From RUG13615 sp040307715 (lineage in GTDB: Bacteria; Bacillota; Clostridia; Peptostreptococcales; Anaerovoracaceae), in NCBI GenBank assembly GCA_040307715.1, contig JAWRJC010000129.1, positions 1 to 29,351 of the forward strand: 29,351 nucleotides of DNA, read 5' to 3'. The notes beneath the pieces were generated by a model. That model was not told where the DNA came from, did not search any database, and saw only the letters and a list, made by a program, of their open reading frames with translations. How positions within the stretch are numbered: position 1 is the first letter of the stretch; each line of letters opens with the position of its first letter. Below, piece after piece: positions 1 through 6,823 of this stretch. Position numbers and translations under genes: made by a program.

Positions 1-1380
1 GTGCGGGCGGATCCACGCTTCTTCATCCGCTTCTGCCGCGGCCGCCTTCGCGCTTTCTCTTAAGGCAGCCTTCCTTAAAAACACCGCAGCGCCGGTCCCG
101 TTGACCGGGGTGCTGCCGTCCGTCTCCTGTGTATTGCGGCGGCCGTAGGGGCGTTGGAGTTCCTGTTCTTCGGTGTGCGATTCCGTAATGCGGCGGAGCG
201 CCTGCAGCAGTTTGGACAGGTCTGCCCACCGGGTGCCGAGGCCGGTCAGGCACATGACCATCCTGTGCGTGTGGAGTTCCACCTGGATGCCGTAGTCTTC
301 GCGCAGTCTGCGCGCGAGTTCTTCCCCGCTGAGCGGCGGTTCGGTGACCCCCAGGTTGATCTTTGTGGGATCCATCCACGGTGCCGGCGGGATGCAGCGC
401 ACTCCGCGGAGCTGTGCCGCTTCCTCATAGAAACGCCTGACATCCTTGCCCCACTCATAGATCAGCTCACCGCGGTTGTTCTCGAGGATCTCCCCGTTCG
501 CGTCAAGGCTGGCCAGCAGGATGTACGAAGGGCTGGAAGTCTGCACCTGCTGCAGACGGTCTTCCAGCGCGAGCAGATCCACTCCGCCTTCGCACGGTCC
601 GTGCGCGGTCTTGCCCTGCACGTTCAGGACAGCTGTCTGTCCGAATCCGGCCAGCGTCTTGTGGATACTGTTGATGATGAGATCGGCGCCGCCCCGCTCC
701 GCCGACAGGCAGGTCCCGTCGACTTCATCGAAGAACGCCAGATGCGCGCCGTGCGCCTGGTCGACGATCAGCACCTTATTGTGCCGCCGGCAGACCTCCG
801 CGATCGCACGGATATCGCTCAGCACGCCGTAATAGTTGGGGCTCGTCACGAGCACCGCTCTGGCATCGCTGTTCTCCCGGATGGCCTCCTCGATCTGTTC
901 CGCCCTGACCGGTCCGCAGATCCCGTACTCTTCTATGATATCCGGGTAGACGTACACAGGCCGGATCCGTCCGAGCGCCATCGCGTTGGTCACCGCTTTA
1001 TGGCAATTGCGCGCCACGATGAGCGCGTCCCCTCTGCCGCACACCGCAAGAACCGCCGCGAGGATACCGCCGCTCGCGCCGTTGACCATGAGATAGCTCT
1101 TCTTGACCTGATACAGTGCTGCATACCATGCCTGCATGGCGCCGATCGGGCCTTCCGGATCCGGATTGAACAGATCGTCCGCCCCCGGGATCTCCGTGAT
1201 GTCGATCTCGGCGAGGTGGTCGAGCAATCTGCCGTGCCCCGTCTTTACAAAGATCTCCGGCCCTTTATGCCCCGGCATGTGCAGCCGCGTCGTCCCGCGC
1301 CGCATATTCGACAGGAGAAACTCCTCCAGCGCCGGGCGGCCGCCTGTCCTTGGCTGCCGGCGCCCCCTGCTGTCTTTCAT
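1..1380 (-). CDS. Orn/Lys/Arg decarboxylase family protein, C-terminus cut by window edge
   Basis: The minus frame from the ATG at 1378-1380 stays open for 460 codons to the left edge, so the C-terminus is missing. The product is a fold-type I PLP enzyme of the Orn/Lys/Arg decarboxylase group, which removes CO2 from basic amino acids to give polyamines (agmatine, cadaverine or putrescine). The N-terminal MPGHKG signature is at residues 35-40. The DQAHGAH stretch holds the PLP-pyridine Asp, and SIHKTL carries the Schiff-base Lys at about residue 241. The start overlaps the stop of the upstream activator gene as ATGA, with AGGGAG about 11 bases upstream, so the pair is probably translationally coupled. 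The substrate cannot be told from the visible part. The RocR-like neighbour suggests arginine or ornithine metabolism, which is inference. Confidence 0.93.
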   Translation of the reverse strand, partial: MKDSRGRRQPRTGGRPALEEFLLSNMRRGTTRLHMPGHKGPEIFVKTGHGRLLDHLAEIDITEIPGADDLFNPDPEGPIGAMQAWYAALYQVKKSYLMVNGASGGILAAVLAVCGRGDALIVARNCHKAVTNAMALGRIRPVYVYPDIIEEYGICGPVRAEQIEEAIRENSDARAVLVTSPNYYGVLSDIRAIAEVCRRHNKVLIVDQAHGAHLAFFDEVDGTCLSAERGGADLIINSIHKTLAGFGQTAVLNVQGKTAHGPCEGGVDLLALEDRLQQVQTSSPSYILLASLDANGEILENNRGELIYEWGKDVRRFYEEAAQLRGVRCIPPAPWMDPTKINLGVTEPPLSGEELARRLREDYGIQVELHTHRMVMCLTGLGTRWADLSKLLQALRRITESHTEEQELQRPYGRRNTQETDGSTPVNGTGAAVFLRKAALRESAKAAAAEADEEAWIRPH

Positions 1381-2831
1381 TTTCTATCACGCTCCCTGAG
1401 TTTGTACTGCAGCCCCTGACGCTTGATGCCAAGCTCTGCCGCTGCGCGGGAAATGTTTCCGCCGTTTCTCTCCATCGCCTCTTCGATCAGAGCCGCTTCG
1501 ATCCGGTGCAGCCGCTCCGGCAGCGTCAGCCCTTCCTCGGTCAGCGCCGCTGGGCCGGCTGCCGCAAGACGGTCAGCCGCTGCGCCCGGCTTCTTCTCCG
1601 TCTCCGCAGCACTGTCCGCCTGTGCCGCGGCACGCCGGCGTTCGAACGCCTCGAACGGGAACCGGATGTGTTCCGGCAGGATCTCGCCGCTTTCCGCCAT
1701 GGCGATCGCCGCAATCATGATGTTTTCCAGTTCACGGACATTGCCGGGGTACTCGTACCCGCGGAGCTTTTCAAGCGCGTCGAGGCTGAGGCTGAAGCGG
1801 ACGTACCTGCCCTTGCGGCCATGCTTGTCGAGGAACCGTTCCGCAAGGCTCCGGATGTCTTCTTTGCGCTCCCTGAGCGGCGGAAGTTCGATATTGATGA
1901 CCGCGAGGCGGTAGAACAGGTCGCTGCGCAGCGCATTGCGCGCGATCAGGTCCTCCGGCGGTTCGTTGACGGTCCCGATGATCCGGACATCGACAGGGAT
2001 GTCCTTCGTTCCGCCCACGCGGCGGATGTATTTTTCCTGCAGGACGCGCAGGAGTTTGCTCTGCAGATCGTACGGCATCGCGCTGATCTCGTCCAGCAGC
2101 AGGGTGCCGCCGTTTGCCTGTTCGAACAGCCCGGCTCTGTCCACCGCACCGGTGAATCCGCCTTTCGCCGTACCGAAGAGGATGCCCTCCAGAAGGCTCT
2201 CGGGGATCGCCGCGCAGTTCTGCGCCAGGAACGGTTTGTTCTTGCGCATGCCGTCATAGTGGATGCTCTGCGCGAACAGTTCTTTACCGGTCCCGGTCTC
2301 CCCGTAGATAAAGACCGGCGCCTCGCTGCGCGATGCGCGCCGCGCGACATTCACCGCATCCCCGAACGCCGGTGCCTTGCCGATCAGATCGTAGAAGGTA
2401 TAATGCCTGATCTTCGGCTGGGACATTCTGGGCGGTGCGATCTTCTCTTCCTGCAGCGCCAGGATCCGGTCCGCCATGGATTTGATCTCCGTGATGTCCC
2501 GGGCGAGCTCCATTGCGGCGATGACTTCTCCGTTGTCCCAGATCGGCACGGTCGTGTTGATCGTCGTGATCTCCTTCCCGTAGACATTCAGGAACGTCTG
2601 CTGCTGCGATTCCGTGGGCTTTCCCTTCAGCGCTTTGAGCAGGGTGCTTTCGTTTTCCGGGATATAGGAAAACACTTCCCGGAAACTCTTGCCGATGACG
2701 TCTTCACGCCGGATCTTTTCCATGTCCGCCATCTTCTGGCTGTAGATGACATTGATGCCGTCGCGGTCCACGATATGGATGCCTTCGTCCATTTCCGGGA
2801 TCAGGCTTGTCAGTATCTTTTTATAGTCCAT
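1377..2831 (-). CDS. RocR-like PAS/sigma-54-interacting transcriptional activator
   Basis: This 484-residue protein has the three-part layout of a bacterial enhancer-binding protein. A PAS-like sensory domain lies at about residues 10-115 and a sigma-54 AAA+ domain at about 146-370. The AAA+ part has Walker A GETGTGKE at 177-184, Walker B TLLLDE at 243-248 and the sigma-54 contact loop as GGFTGA at 224-229 (usual form GAFTGA). A Fis-type helix-turn-helix (GNISRAAAELGIKRQGL) ends the protein. The LEGILFGT and TVNEPPEDL stretches resemble RocR, the activator of arginine catabolism in Bacillus. The family drives ATP-dependent opening of sigma-54 promoters. GGAGG lies 9 bases before the ATG. Its stop overlaps the start of the decarboxylase gene, so that pathway is a likely target. 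The ligand is unknown. Confidence 0.9.
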   Translation of the reverse strand: MDYKKILTSLIPEMDEGIHIVDRDGINVIYSQKMADMEKIRREDVIGKSFREVFSYIPENESTLLKALKGKPTESQQQTFLNVYGKEITTINTTVPIWDNGEVIAAMELARDITEIKSMADRILALQEEKIAPPRMSQPKIRHYTFYDLIGKAPAFGDAVNVARRASRSEAPVFIYGETGTGKELFAQSIHYDGMRKNKPFLAQNCAAIPESLLEGILFGTAKGGFTGAVDRAGLFEQANGGTLLLDEISAMPYDLQSKLLRVLQEKYIRRVGGTKDIPVDVRIIGTVNEPPEDLIARNALRSDLFYRLAVINIELPPLRERKEDIRSLAERFLDKHGRKGRYVRFSLSLDALEKLRGYEYPGNVRELENIMIAAIAMAESGEILPEHIRFPFEAFERRRAAAQADSAAETEKKPGAAADRLAAAGPAALTEEGLTLPERLHRIEAALIEEAMERNGGNISRAAAELGIKRQGLQYKLRERDRK

Positions 2832-2851
2832 CCCCGTCTTCCTCCGCGCTC

Positions 2852-2880
2852 ATTGTAGCATGTAATAAAAAATGGTGCAA
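2852..2880 (-). promoter_or_regulatory. Sigma-A-type promoter for the RocR-like activator
   Basis: On the minus strand TTGCAC (2875-2880) and TACAAT (2852-2857) are exactly 17 bases apart, about 20 bases before the ATG. The -35 element lies inside the stem of the upstream terminator. The -35 matches the consensus only in TTG, so this is a prediction. Confidence 0.5.
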
Positions 2881-2895
2881 ATAATCTTGCACCAT
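2864..2895 (-). terminator. Rho-independent terminator of the two-membrane-protein operon
   Basis: A perfect 9-bp inverted repeat, ATGGTGCAA and its complement (2872-2880 and 2887-2895), has a 6-base loop. Read on the minus strand it is followed by a run of six T's. It lies 29 bases past the stop of the membrane-protein gene ending at 2924. Confidence 0.85.
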
Positions 2896-2923
2896 CTCAG
2901 GGATCTCTTTGCAGGCCGCGGCG

Positions 2924-3607
2924 TCAGTGCTTGCTGCCCCGGCTCCGCCTTCCGTCTGCAGCTTCCGGACGCCGCACATGACGTCTGGTGCCCGGTTCCT
3001 GTTCGTATTCCATTTCGATCTTGCGGAACGAATTTTGGCTGGCTGCTGCCGCAAGGTACGCCACAAGGAAGACCATGAGCGCCGCGATCGTAATGCCGCT
3101 GATGACCAGCGACCGTTCCCCGGCGAACTTTGCCGCCAGAATGATCGGCACCGCCTGCCCGCACAGCAGAACGACCGGATAGGCGATCATCGCGATCACC
3201 GCCAGCCCTTTCCCGATCCTGCGTTCTTTATCGACTCTGACGCAGCCCTGCATCACCGCGATCACGCCGAGCACATCCAGAAGCGCCGCCAATGCGGCCG
3301 CGCCGCCTTCCAGCATCGCCATCTTTTCCGTTCTGCCCGCGATGTCCAGCATGTGGATCGCCGGTCCGACCGTCCGGAGAAAGGCCGCCAGAAGCAGGAG
3401 AATGCCGCCGGTGCGGAATTTCTTACTGTACTTGGTTGCCGCCAGCGCGCCGTATGCCATCAGGAATTCCCCGACCGCTGCCGCCGCACAGCAGACCGAC
3501 ATCATCAGCGTACTGGACCGGAGCAACGACAAGACCGCGGTGGCTCCCAAAAGGAGCACCCCGATCCCGAAACTCTGCAGTCCTTTGTAACGCTTATCTT
3601 CTTTCAT
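2924..3607 (-). CDS. Six-helix integral membrane protein, unknown function
   Basis: I do not recognise this 227-residue protein. Hydrophobic stretches near residues 11-30, 33-55, 67-85, 97-120, 132-155 and 165-190 suggest six membrane helices. The short N-terminus is Lys/Arg rich (MKEDKRYKG) and the last 40 residues form a very basic tail. No catalytic motif is visible. It follows another six-helix protein of nearly the same size by 33 bases on the same strand, and both end at the terminator near 2880. The two are therefore probably one transcript and may be distant paralogs or partners. They share helix count and size but no obvious sequence identity by eye. Confidence 0.75.
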   Translation of the reverse strand: MKEDKRYKGLQSFGIGVLLLGATAVLSLLRSSTLMMSVCCAAAAVGEFLMAYGALAATKYSKKFRTGGILLLLAAFLRTVGPAIHMLDIAGRTEKMAMLEGGAAALAALLDVLGVIAVMQGCVRVDKERRIGKGLAVIAMIAYPVVLLCGQAVPIILAAKFAGERSLVISGITIAALMVFLVAYLAAAASQNSFRKIEMEYEQEPGTRRHVRRPEAADGRRSRGSKH

Positions 3608-3640
3608 ATATAATGATACTCTTTTCTGAACCGAAGCCGC

Positions 3641-4297
3641 TTACTGTTCCTGTCTGGCGGCCTCTCTGGCTTCCTCGGTATTCGCGCGGACCGCGTGATA
3701 CCCGTCGAGCAGCAGTTTGCAGATATAGCCCTGCGCGATCGCACCGGTCACGCCGAGCAGGAGCGTGCCGACATACCCTGTGACCTCGGGCAGCATCTGC
3801 ATCACCGGCACGAAGACCAGTGTCAGGATCACGATCGTGCCGACCAGAAGCGCCGTCCGCGGATATTTGGCTGCCAGTCTCGCATCGGTCATCTCCACGA
3901 TGGGCTGCATGCCCTTCAGCGCCTTGGCAAAGGTGTAGAGGAGCGCGCAGATCGACATATACCAGAAAAACAGGACGTAGAAATCAATGAAAGTCCCTTC
4001 CGCAAGGCCGGCCTTGAGGTCCTTAACAATATAGAATGCCTCGCCCGCCACCATCAGAAGCCCGAACAGACAGGCCGCGCGGCCGCGTTTGAACTGCCCG
4101 CCTTTGGAGGACATCCTGTGGAACCCCGCCAGCAGGACCAGCCAGCCGAACGCCGTCACGGCGACCGCGCCGATCTCGATCGCGTTCTTCGTGACAAGCA
4201 GCCTGGACAGCTGCAGCAGGAACTGCACAAGGATCATGATGACATATCCGTATACGATGATCCGGATGCTGGAAACTCCGCTCTTAGATTTACTCAC
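3641..4297 (-). CDS. Six-helix integral membrane protein, unknown function (GTG start)
   Basis: The product is 218 residues with about six hydrophobic helices, near residues 10-32, 38-60, 70-92, 102-125, 150-170 and 176-200. It ends in a Glu/Arg/Ala-rich cytoplasmic tail. No family was recognised. The start is the GTG at 4295-4297: GGGGGAG lies 8 bases upstream, and the nearby upstream ATG is out of frame. It is the first gene of a two-gene unit with the membrane protein at 2924-3607, driven by a well-formed promoter at 4329-4357. It is divergent from the ArsR-type regulator at 4550, so that regulator could control it, although no operator is proven. Confidence 0.75.
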   Translation of the reverse strand: MSKSKSGVSSIRIIVYGYVIMILVQFLLQLSRLLVTKNAIEIGAVAVTAFGWLVLLAGFHRMSSKGGQFKRGRAACLFGLLMVAGEAFYIVKDLKAGLAEGTFIDFYVLFFWYMSICALLYTFAKALKGMQPIVEMTDARLAAKYPRTALLVGTIVILTLVFVPVMQMLPEVTGYVGTLLLGVTGAIAQGYICKLLLDGYHAVRANTEEAREAARQEQ

Positions 4298-4328
4298 GGT
4301 GCATACTCCCCCTTTTACTTACTGTGGT

Positions 4329-4357
4329 ATTATCCCACAATTCAAAGCGTTTTACAA
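4329..4357 (-). promoter_or_regulatory. Promoter of the membrane-protein pair
   Basis: TTGTAA (4352-4357) and GATAAT (4329-4334) on the minus strand are 17 bases apart. The expected start site falls about 25 bases before the GTG start codon. Confidence 0.65.
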
Positions 4358-4449
4358 CCGTATCCACATTCTATAAGAAGCGGCTGTCAGGCGCACATCT
4401 GCCGGCGAACTGAGAACGTTCGTCTCGTAATATGCGACGGTGCCGCTTC

Positions 4450-4478
4450 TTGACTGAAAGCGCGATTCTTCATAAAAT
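4450..4478 (+). promoter_or_regulatory. Promoter of the ArsR / GIY-YIG / LtrA operon
   Basis: TTGACT (4450-4455) and TAAAAT (4473-4478) are 17 bases apart, each a 5/6 match to the consensus. An AT-rich segment with a weak dyad (ATCG and CGAT eight bases apart) follows at about 4481-4496. It sits where a repressor could bind, and autoregulation by the ArsR-type product is possible but not shown. Confidence 0.7.
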
Positions 4479-4549
4479 ATATCGTAATTAGGCGATGCAT
4501 AAACGGCCGCCAAGTCGACTTTTCACACGCAAAAGAGAAAGGAAATCCT

Positions 4550-4873
4550 ATGCGCATCCGTAACGACTATACAAAAAGCGAAGAGATCATGGATGAGGAA
4601 ATCGAATTCCTCGCCGCCTGTTCCGACGCCCTGGCACACCCCGCCAGGATCCGTCTGCTCCGCTACATCATGGCGCAGAACAAGACCAGAACGCCGGTCT
4701 GCAACAAGGATCTGGTGGCCGCCTTCGGCTACGCGCAGGCGACCGTTTCCCAGCACATGAAGACACTGGTGCGGTCCGGTCTGATCGAAACGATGAAAAA
4801 AGACAAGTCGACCTATTACTATGTGAACGCCGGTCTGGTCTATAAGTACGTTGACACCGTGAAAAAACTCTAG
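4550..4873 (+). CDS. ArsR-family winged-helix transcriptional regulator
   Basis: This 107-residue protein has the ArsR-type layout: a dimer helix with ALAHPARIRLLRYI near residues 27-40, then a recognition helix region ATVSQHMKTLVRSGLI near 64-79, then a beta wing ending in STYYYV. The classical metal site CVCDL is not present. Only one Cys (PVCNKDL) lies in that area, so metal sensing of the ArsR/SmtB kind is unlikely and the signal is unknown. GAAAGGAAA lies just before the ATG. The GIY-YIG gene starts 9 bases after its stop, so the three plus-strand genes form an operon. Confidence 0.85.
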   Translation: MRIRNDYTKSEEIMDEEIEFLAACSDALAHPARIRLLRYIMAQNKTRTPVCNKDLVAAFGYAQATVSQHMKTLVRSGLIETMKKDKSTYYYVNAGLVYKYVDTVKKL

Positions 4874-4882
4874 GGGGCTTTC

Positions 4883-5179
4883 ATGGAATCGCCGAAAACG
4901 CCGCTGCCGGAAAACGCCGGCAAACCGCAGTACGTCTACATCCTCCGCTGCGCCGACGGCACCTTCTACACCGGCTGGACCACGGATCTTGCAGCCCGCG
5001 TCGCCGCGCACAATGCCGGCAAGGGCGCCAAGTACACCAGATCACGCCTTCCGGCGGAACTCATCTACCACGAGGAATACGACAACAAGCGGGAAGCGCA
5101 GGCCAGAGAACGCGCCATCAAAAAACTCACCCGCGCGCAGAAGGAGGCGCTGATCAATGATAGAAGAAAAGAAAGTTGA
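4883..5179 (+). CDS. GIY-YIG nuclease superfamily protein (UPF0213/YhbQ type)
   Basis: The 98-residue product is a single GIY-YIG domain of the small stand-alone kind (YhbQ/YazA). VYILRCADGTFYTGWT near residues 18-33 is the degenerate GIY...YIG core. The Arg of LAARVAAHNAGKG and the Glu of the downstream helix are the expected catalytic positions. It ends in a basic Lys/Arg tail. The physiological substrate of this small class is poorly known; DNA repair or processing roles have been suggested. Its last 23 bases overlap the LtrA-family gene in another frame, and the ribosome site of that gene lies inside its coding sequence, so the two are co-expressed. Confidence 0.88.
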   Translation: MESPKTPLPENAGKPQYVYILRCADGTFYTGWTTDLAARVAAHNAGKGAKYTRSRLPAELIYHEEYDNKREAQARERAIKKLTRAQKEALINDRRKES

Positions 5180-6329
5180 GCACATCGAGCTCTTTTACGA
5201 CCTCATATTTGTCTTCTGCATCAGCAAACTGACCGCCATGCTGGAGCCGATGACCGAGCACTTTGATGACTTCGGTCTGCTGCCGGTCTACCTGATGCTG
5301 TTCGTGATCCTGCTGCAGATCTGGATCATGACCACCTTCCTGATGAACCGCTACGGCTACCGGCACGCAACCGATTATCTATGCATCTTCATCAATATGT
5401 TCTTCCTGTTCTTTATGGCGGATGGCATCCGCGAGGACTGGAGCGCGGACAGTTTTCTGCGGTTTCACGTCGCATGGGCACTGATCATGCTCAATATGGC
5501 GCTGCAGTTCGGCTACAAACTCCATCGCCACGAATGCATGGACAAACTGGACGACCGGATCATCAAACGCTACATGACGATCCTGCTCACGGAAGGTGCG
5601 CTGGCGGCAATTTGCGTTCCGGTTTTCCTTTATACAGGAATCGCTCTGACCATCGTTCCGATCCTTGCCGGCGCTGCGCTCACCGCCGCATCCGCCCGCC
5701 TCTTCGGCAAACGCCCGGTCCACTTCGATCACCTTGCCGAGCGGATCTCGCTGCTCGTCGTCGTCACCTTTGGCGAGATGGTGGTGGGCATCGCCGGGTA
5801 TTTCACGGTCGAGGCAGAGCCGTACTACGGTATGATGGTGTTCCTGGTCGTGTTTGGCTTGTTCCTGATCTACGTATTCGATTACTATAACTATCTGGAC
5901 CGCGAAACCAGAACCTCGGGCATCGGCTTTACCCTGCTCAACATTCCCCTGATCTTCGGCGCCAACAACATCACCATGGCGCTGGAAGCCATGCTCACCT
6001 CCGAGGCGGCCACACTGCCGAAGACCCTGTATCTGGTCATCAGCATGTTTGTATATATGGCCGGTTTCTGGGGGCTGGCGGTCTACCACAAACCGGAGTT
6101 TCAGTTCAAAAACGCAAAGAAACCCTGGCTGGGATACTCCATCGTCGGCGTCTTCCTGGCCGGCTGCGCGCTGATGCTCGCGCTGCACGATCAGCCGGCG
6201 GTCTCCGCCGCGCTGACGGTAGCGATGGTGTTCGGGATCCTGCTGCTGATCTGGCGGTTCTTCAAGGCCAATGCCAAAGAGCAGCGTGTCGCCGCCTTCT
6301 GCGAGTGGCGTCCGCCGGTGCAGGACTGA
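5157..6329 (+). CDS. Low-temperature-requirement A (LtrA) family membrane protein
   Basis: The 390-residue product is a polytopic membrane protein. VEHIELFYDLIFVFCISKL at residues 7-25 is the hallmark N-terminus of the LtrA family. HFDHLAERISLLVVVTFGEMVVGI at about residues 190-213 is the second conserved block, with the His and Glu residues typical of the family. Ten to twelve hydrophobic helices are visible. LtrA was named from a Listeria mutant unable to grow in the cold; the biochemical activity is unknown. AAGGAGG at 5141-5147 lies 9 bases before the ATG, inside the upstream GIY-YIG gene. Transcription ends at the bidirectional terminator at 6366-6396. Confidence 0.88.
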   Translation: MIEEKKVEHIELFYDLIFVFCISKLTAMLEPMTEHFDDFGLLPVYLMLFVILLQIWIMTTFLMNRYGYRHATDYLCIFINMFFLFFMADGIREDWSADSFLRFHVAWALIMLNMALQFGYKLHRHECMDKLDDRIIKRYMTILLTEGALAAICVPVFLYTGIALTIVPILAGAALTAASARLFGKRPVHFDHLAERISLLVVVTFGEMVVGIAGYFTVEAEPYYGMMVFLVVFGLFLIYVFDYYNYLDRETRTSGIGFTLLNIPLIFGANNITMALEAMLTSEAATLPKTLYLVISMFVYMAGFWGLAVYHKPEFQFKNAKKPWLGYSIVGVFLAGCALMLALHDQPAVSAALTVAMVFGILLLIWRFFKANAKEQRVAAFCEWRPPVQD

Positions 6330-6365
6330 CAGCCCGCCGGGCATGGCGATTCCGCAGTAAAACAA

Positions 6366-6396
6366 AAGAAGTGCAGACGGAACTGCACTTCTTTTT
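6366..6396. terminator. Bidirectional terminator between the LtrA gene and rpmE
   Basis: A perfect 11-bp stem (6366-6376 with 6383-6393) has a 6-base loop. A T run follows on the plus strand and an A-rich stretch (T's on the minus strand) lies on the other side. It can end both converging transcripts. Confidence 0.9.
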
Positions 6397-6418
6397 ATTT
6401 GCACTTTTGAGCCAAGAA

Positions 6419-6619
6419 CTAGTCCAGGTTGTACTTGTTCTTGAACTTTTCGATACGACCGCCGCGGGTCATATTCTTCTGCTGGCCTGTAAAGAACGGA
6501 TGACACGCAGAGCAGATGTCCAGTCTCATTTCGGGCTTATCAGACATCGTGGTGAACGTGTTTCCGCATGCGCAAGTAACTTTACATTCCATATAGTTCG
6601 GATGGATTCCTTCCTTCAT
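6419..6619 (-). CDS. rpmE: 50S ribosomal protein L31, zinc-binding type
   Basis: From the ATG at 6617-6619 the protein is 66 residues, the normal size of bacterial L31. It begins MKEGIHPNY and has the conserved block CSACHPFFTGQQ. Cys16, Cys18, Cys36 and Cys39 match the zinc-ribbon cysteines of the zinc-binding L31 form, as opposed to the cysteine-free paralog made under zinc shortage. A longer reading frame exists upstream, but AGAGGTGAG sits correctly for this ATG and the N-terminus matches the family. It has its own promoter at 6698-6726 and a leader of about 70 bases with a GC hairpin. In many Clostridia rpmE sits beside rho; here it is over 4 kb from rho. Confidence 0.97.
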   Translation of the reverse strand: MKEGIHPNYMECKVTCACGNTFTTMSDKPEMRLDICSACHPFFTGQQKNMTRGGRIEKFKNKYNLD

Positions 6620-6673
6620 GCTTCTCACCTCTTTCTTTTGGCCGAGCCAAAAGTCTGTAGACAATAATTTTCC

Positions 6674-6691
6674 GCGCGTTTGCTCACGCGC
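6674..6691 (-). promoter_or_regulatory. Hairpin in the rpmE leader
   Basis: A perfect 6-bp GC stem (GCGCGT with ACGCGC, 6-base loop) lies just after the predicted rpmE start site and about 55 bases before the ATG. L31 genes in several phyla are predicted to carry autoregulatory leaders, and this could be one. Structural support here is limited to one hairpin. Confidence 0.35.
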
Positions 6692-6697
6692 CCTATG

Positions 6698-6726
6698 ACT
6701 ATATCACAAGGAATCGCTGAGTGCAA
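6698..6726 (-). promoter_or_regulatory. Promoter of rpmE
   Basis: TTGCAC (6721-6726) and TATAGT (6698-6703) on the minus strand are 17 bases apart, with an extended -10 TGA just before TATAGT. The expected start leaves a leader of about 70 bases. Confidence 0.65.
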
Positions 6727-6730
6727 GAGC

Positions 6731-6761
6731 AAAAATGAATAGCGCGGCTGTCAGCCAGCCG
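6731..6761 (-). terminator. Weak terminator-like hairpin after the LD-carboxypeptidase gene
   Basis: On the minus strand a 6-bp GC stem (CGGCTG with CAGCCG, 6745-6761) is followed after about nine bases by five T's. The gap before the T run makes it a poor intrinsic terminator. Confidence 0.3.
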
Positions 6762-6823
6762 TTCTCCCGCATCTGAAAACGATGCGCTCGAACTGGACTG
6801 GCTGCGCCTCGCTTACATTACTT

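Noticed and set aside
154..1419. Long plus-strand open frame of 421 codons
   Set aside because: It is the antisense shadow of the Orn/Lys/Arg decarboxylase, whose minus frame shows clear family motifs; the plus frame shows none.
1350..2858. 502-codon plus-strand frame
   Set aside because: Shadow of the RocR-like activator in GC-rich DNA, without ribosome site or recognisable domain.
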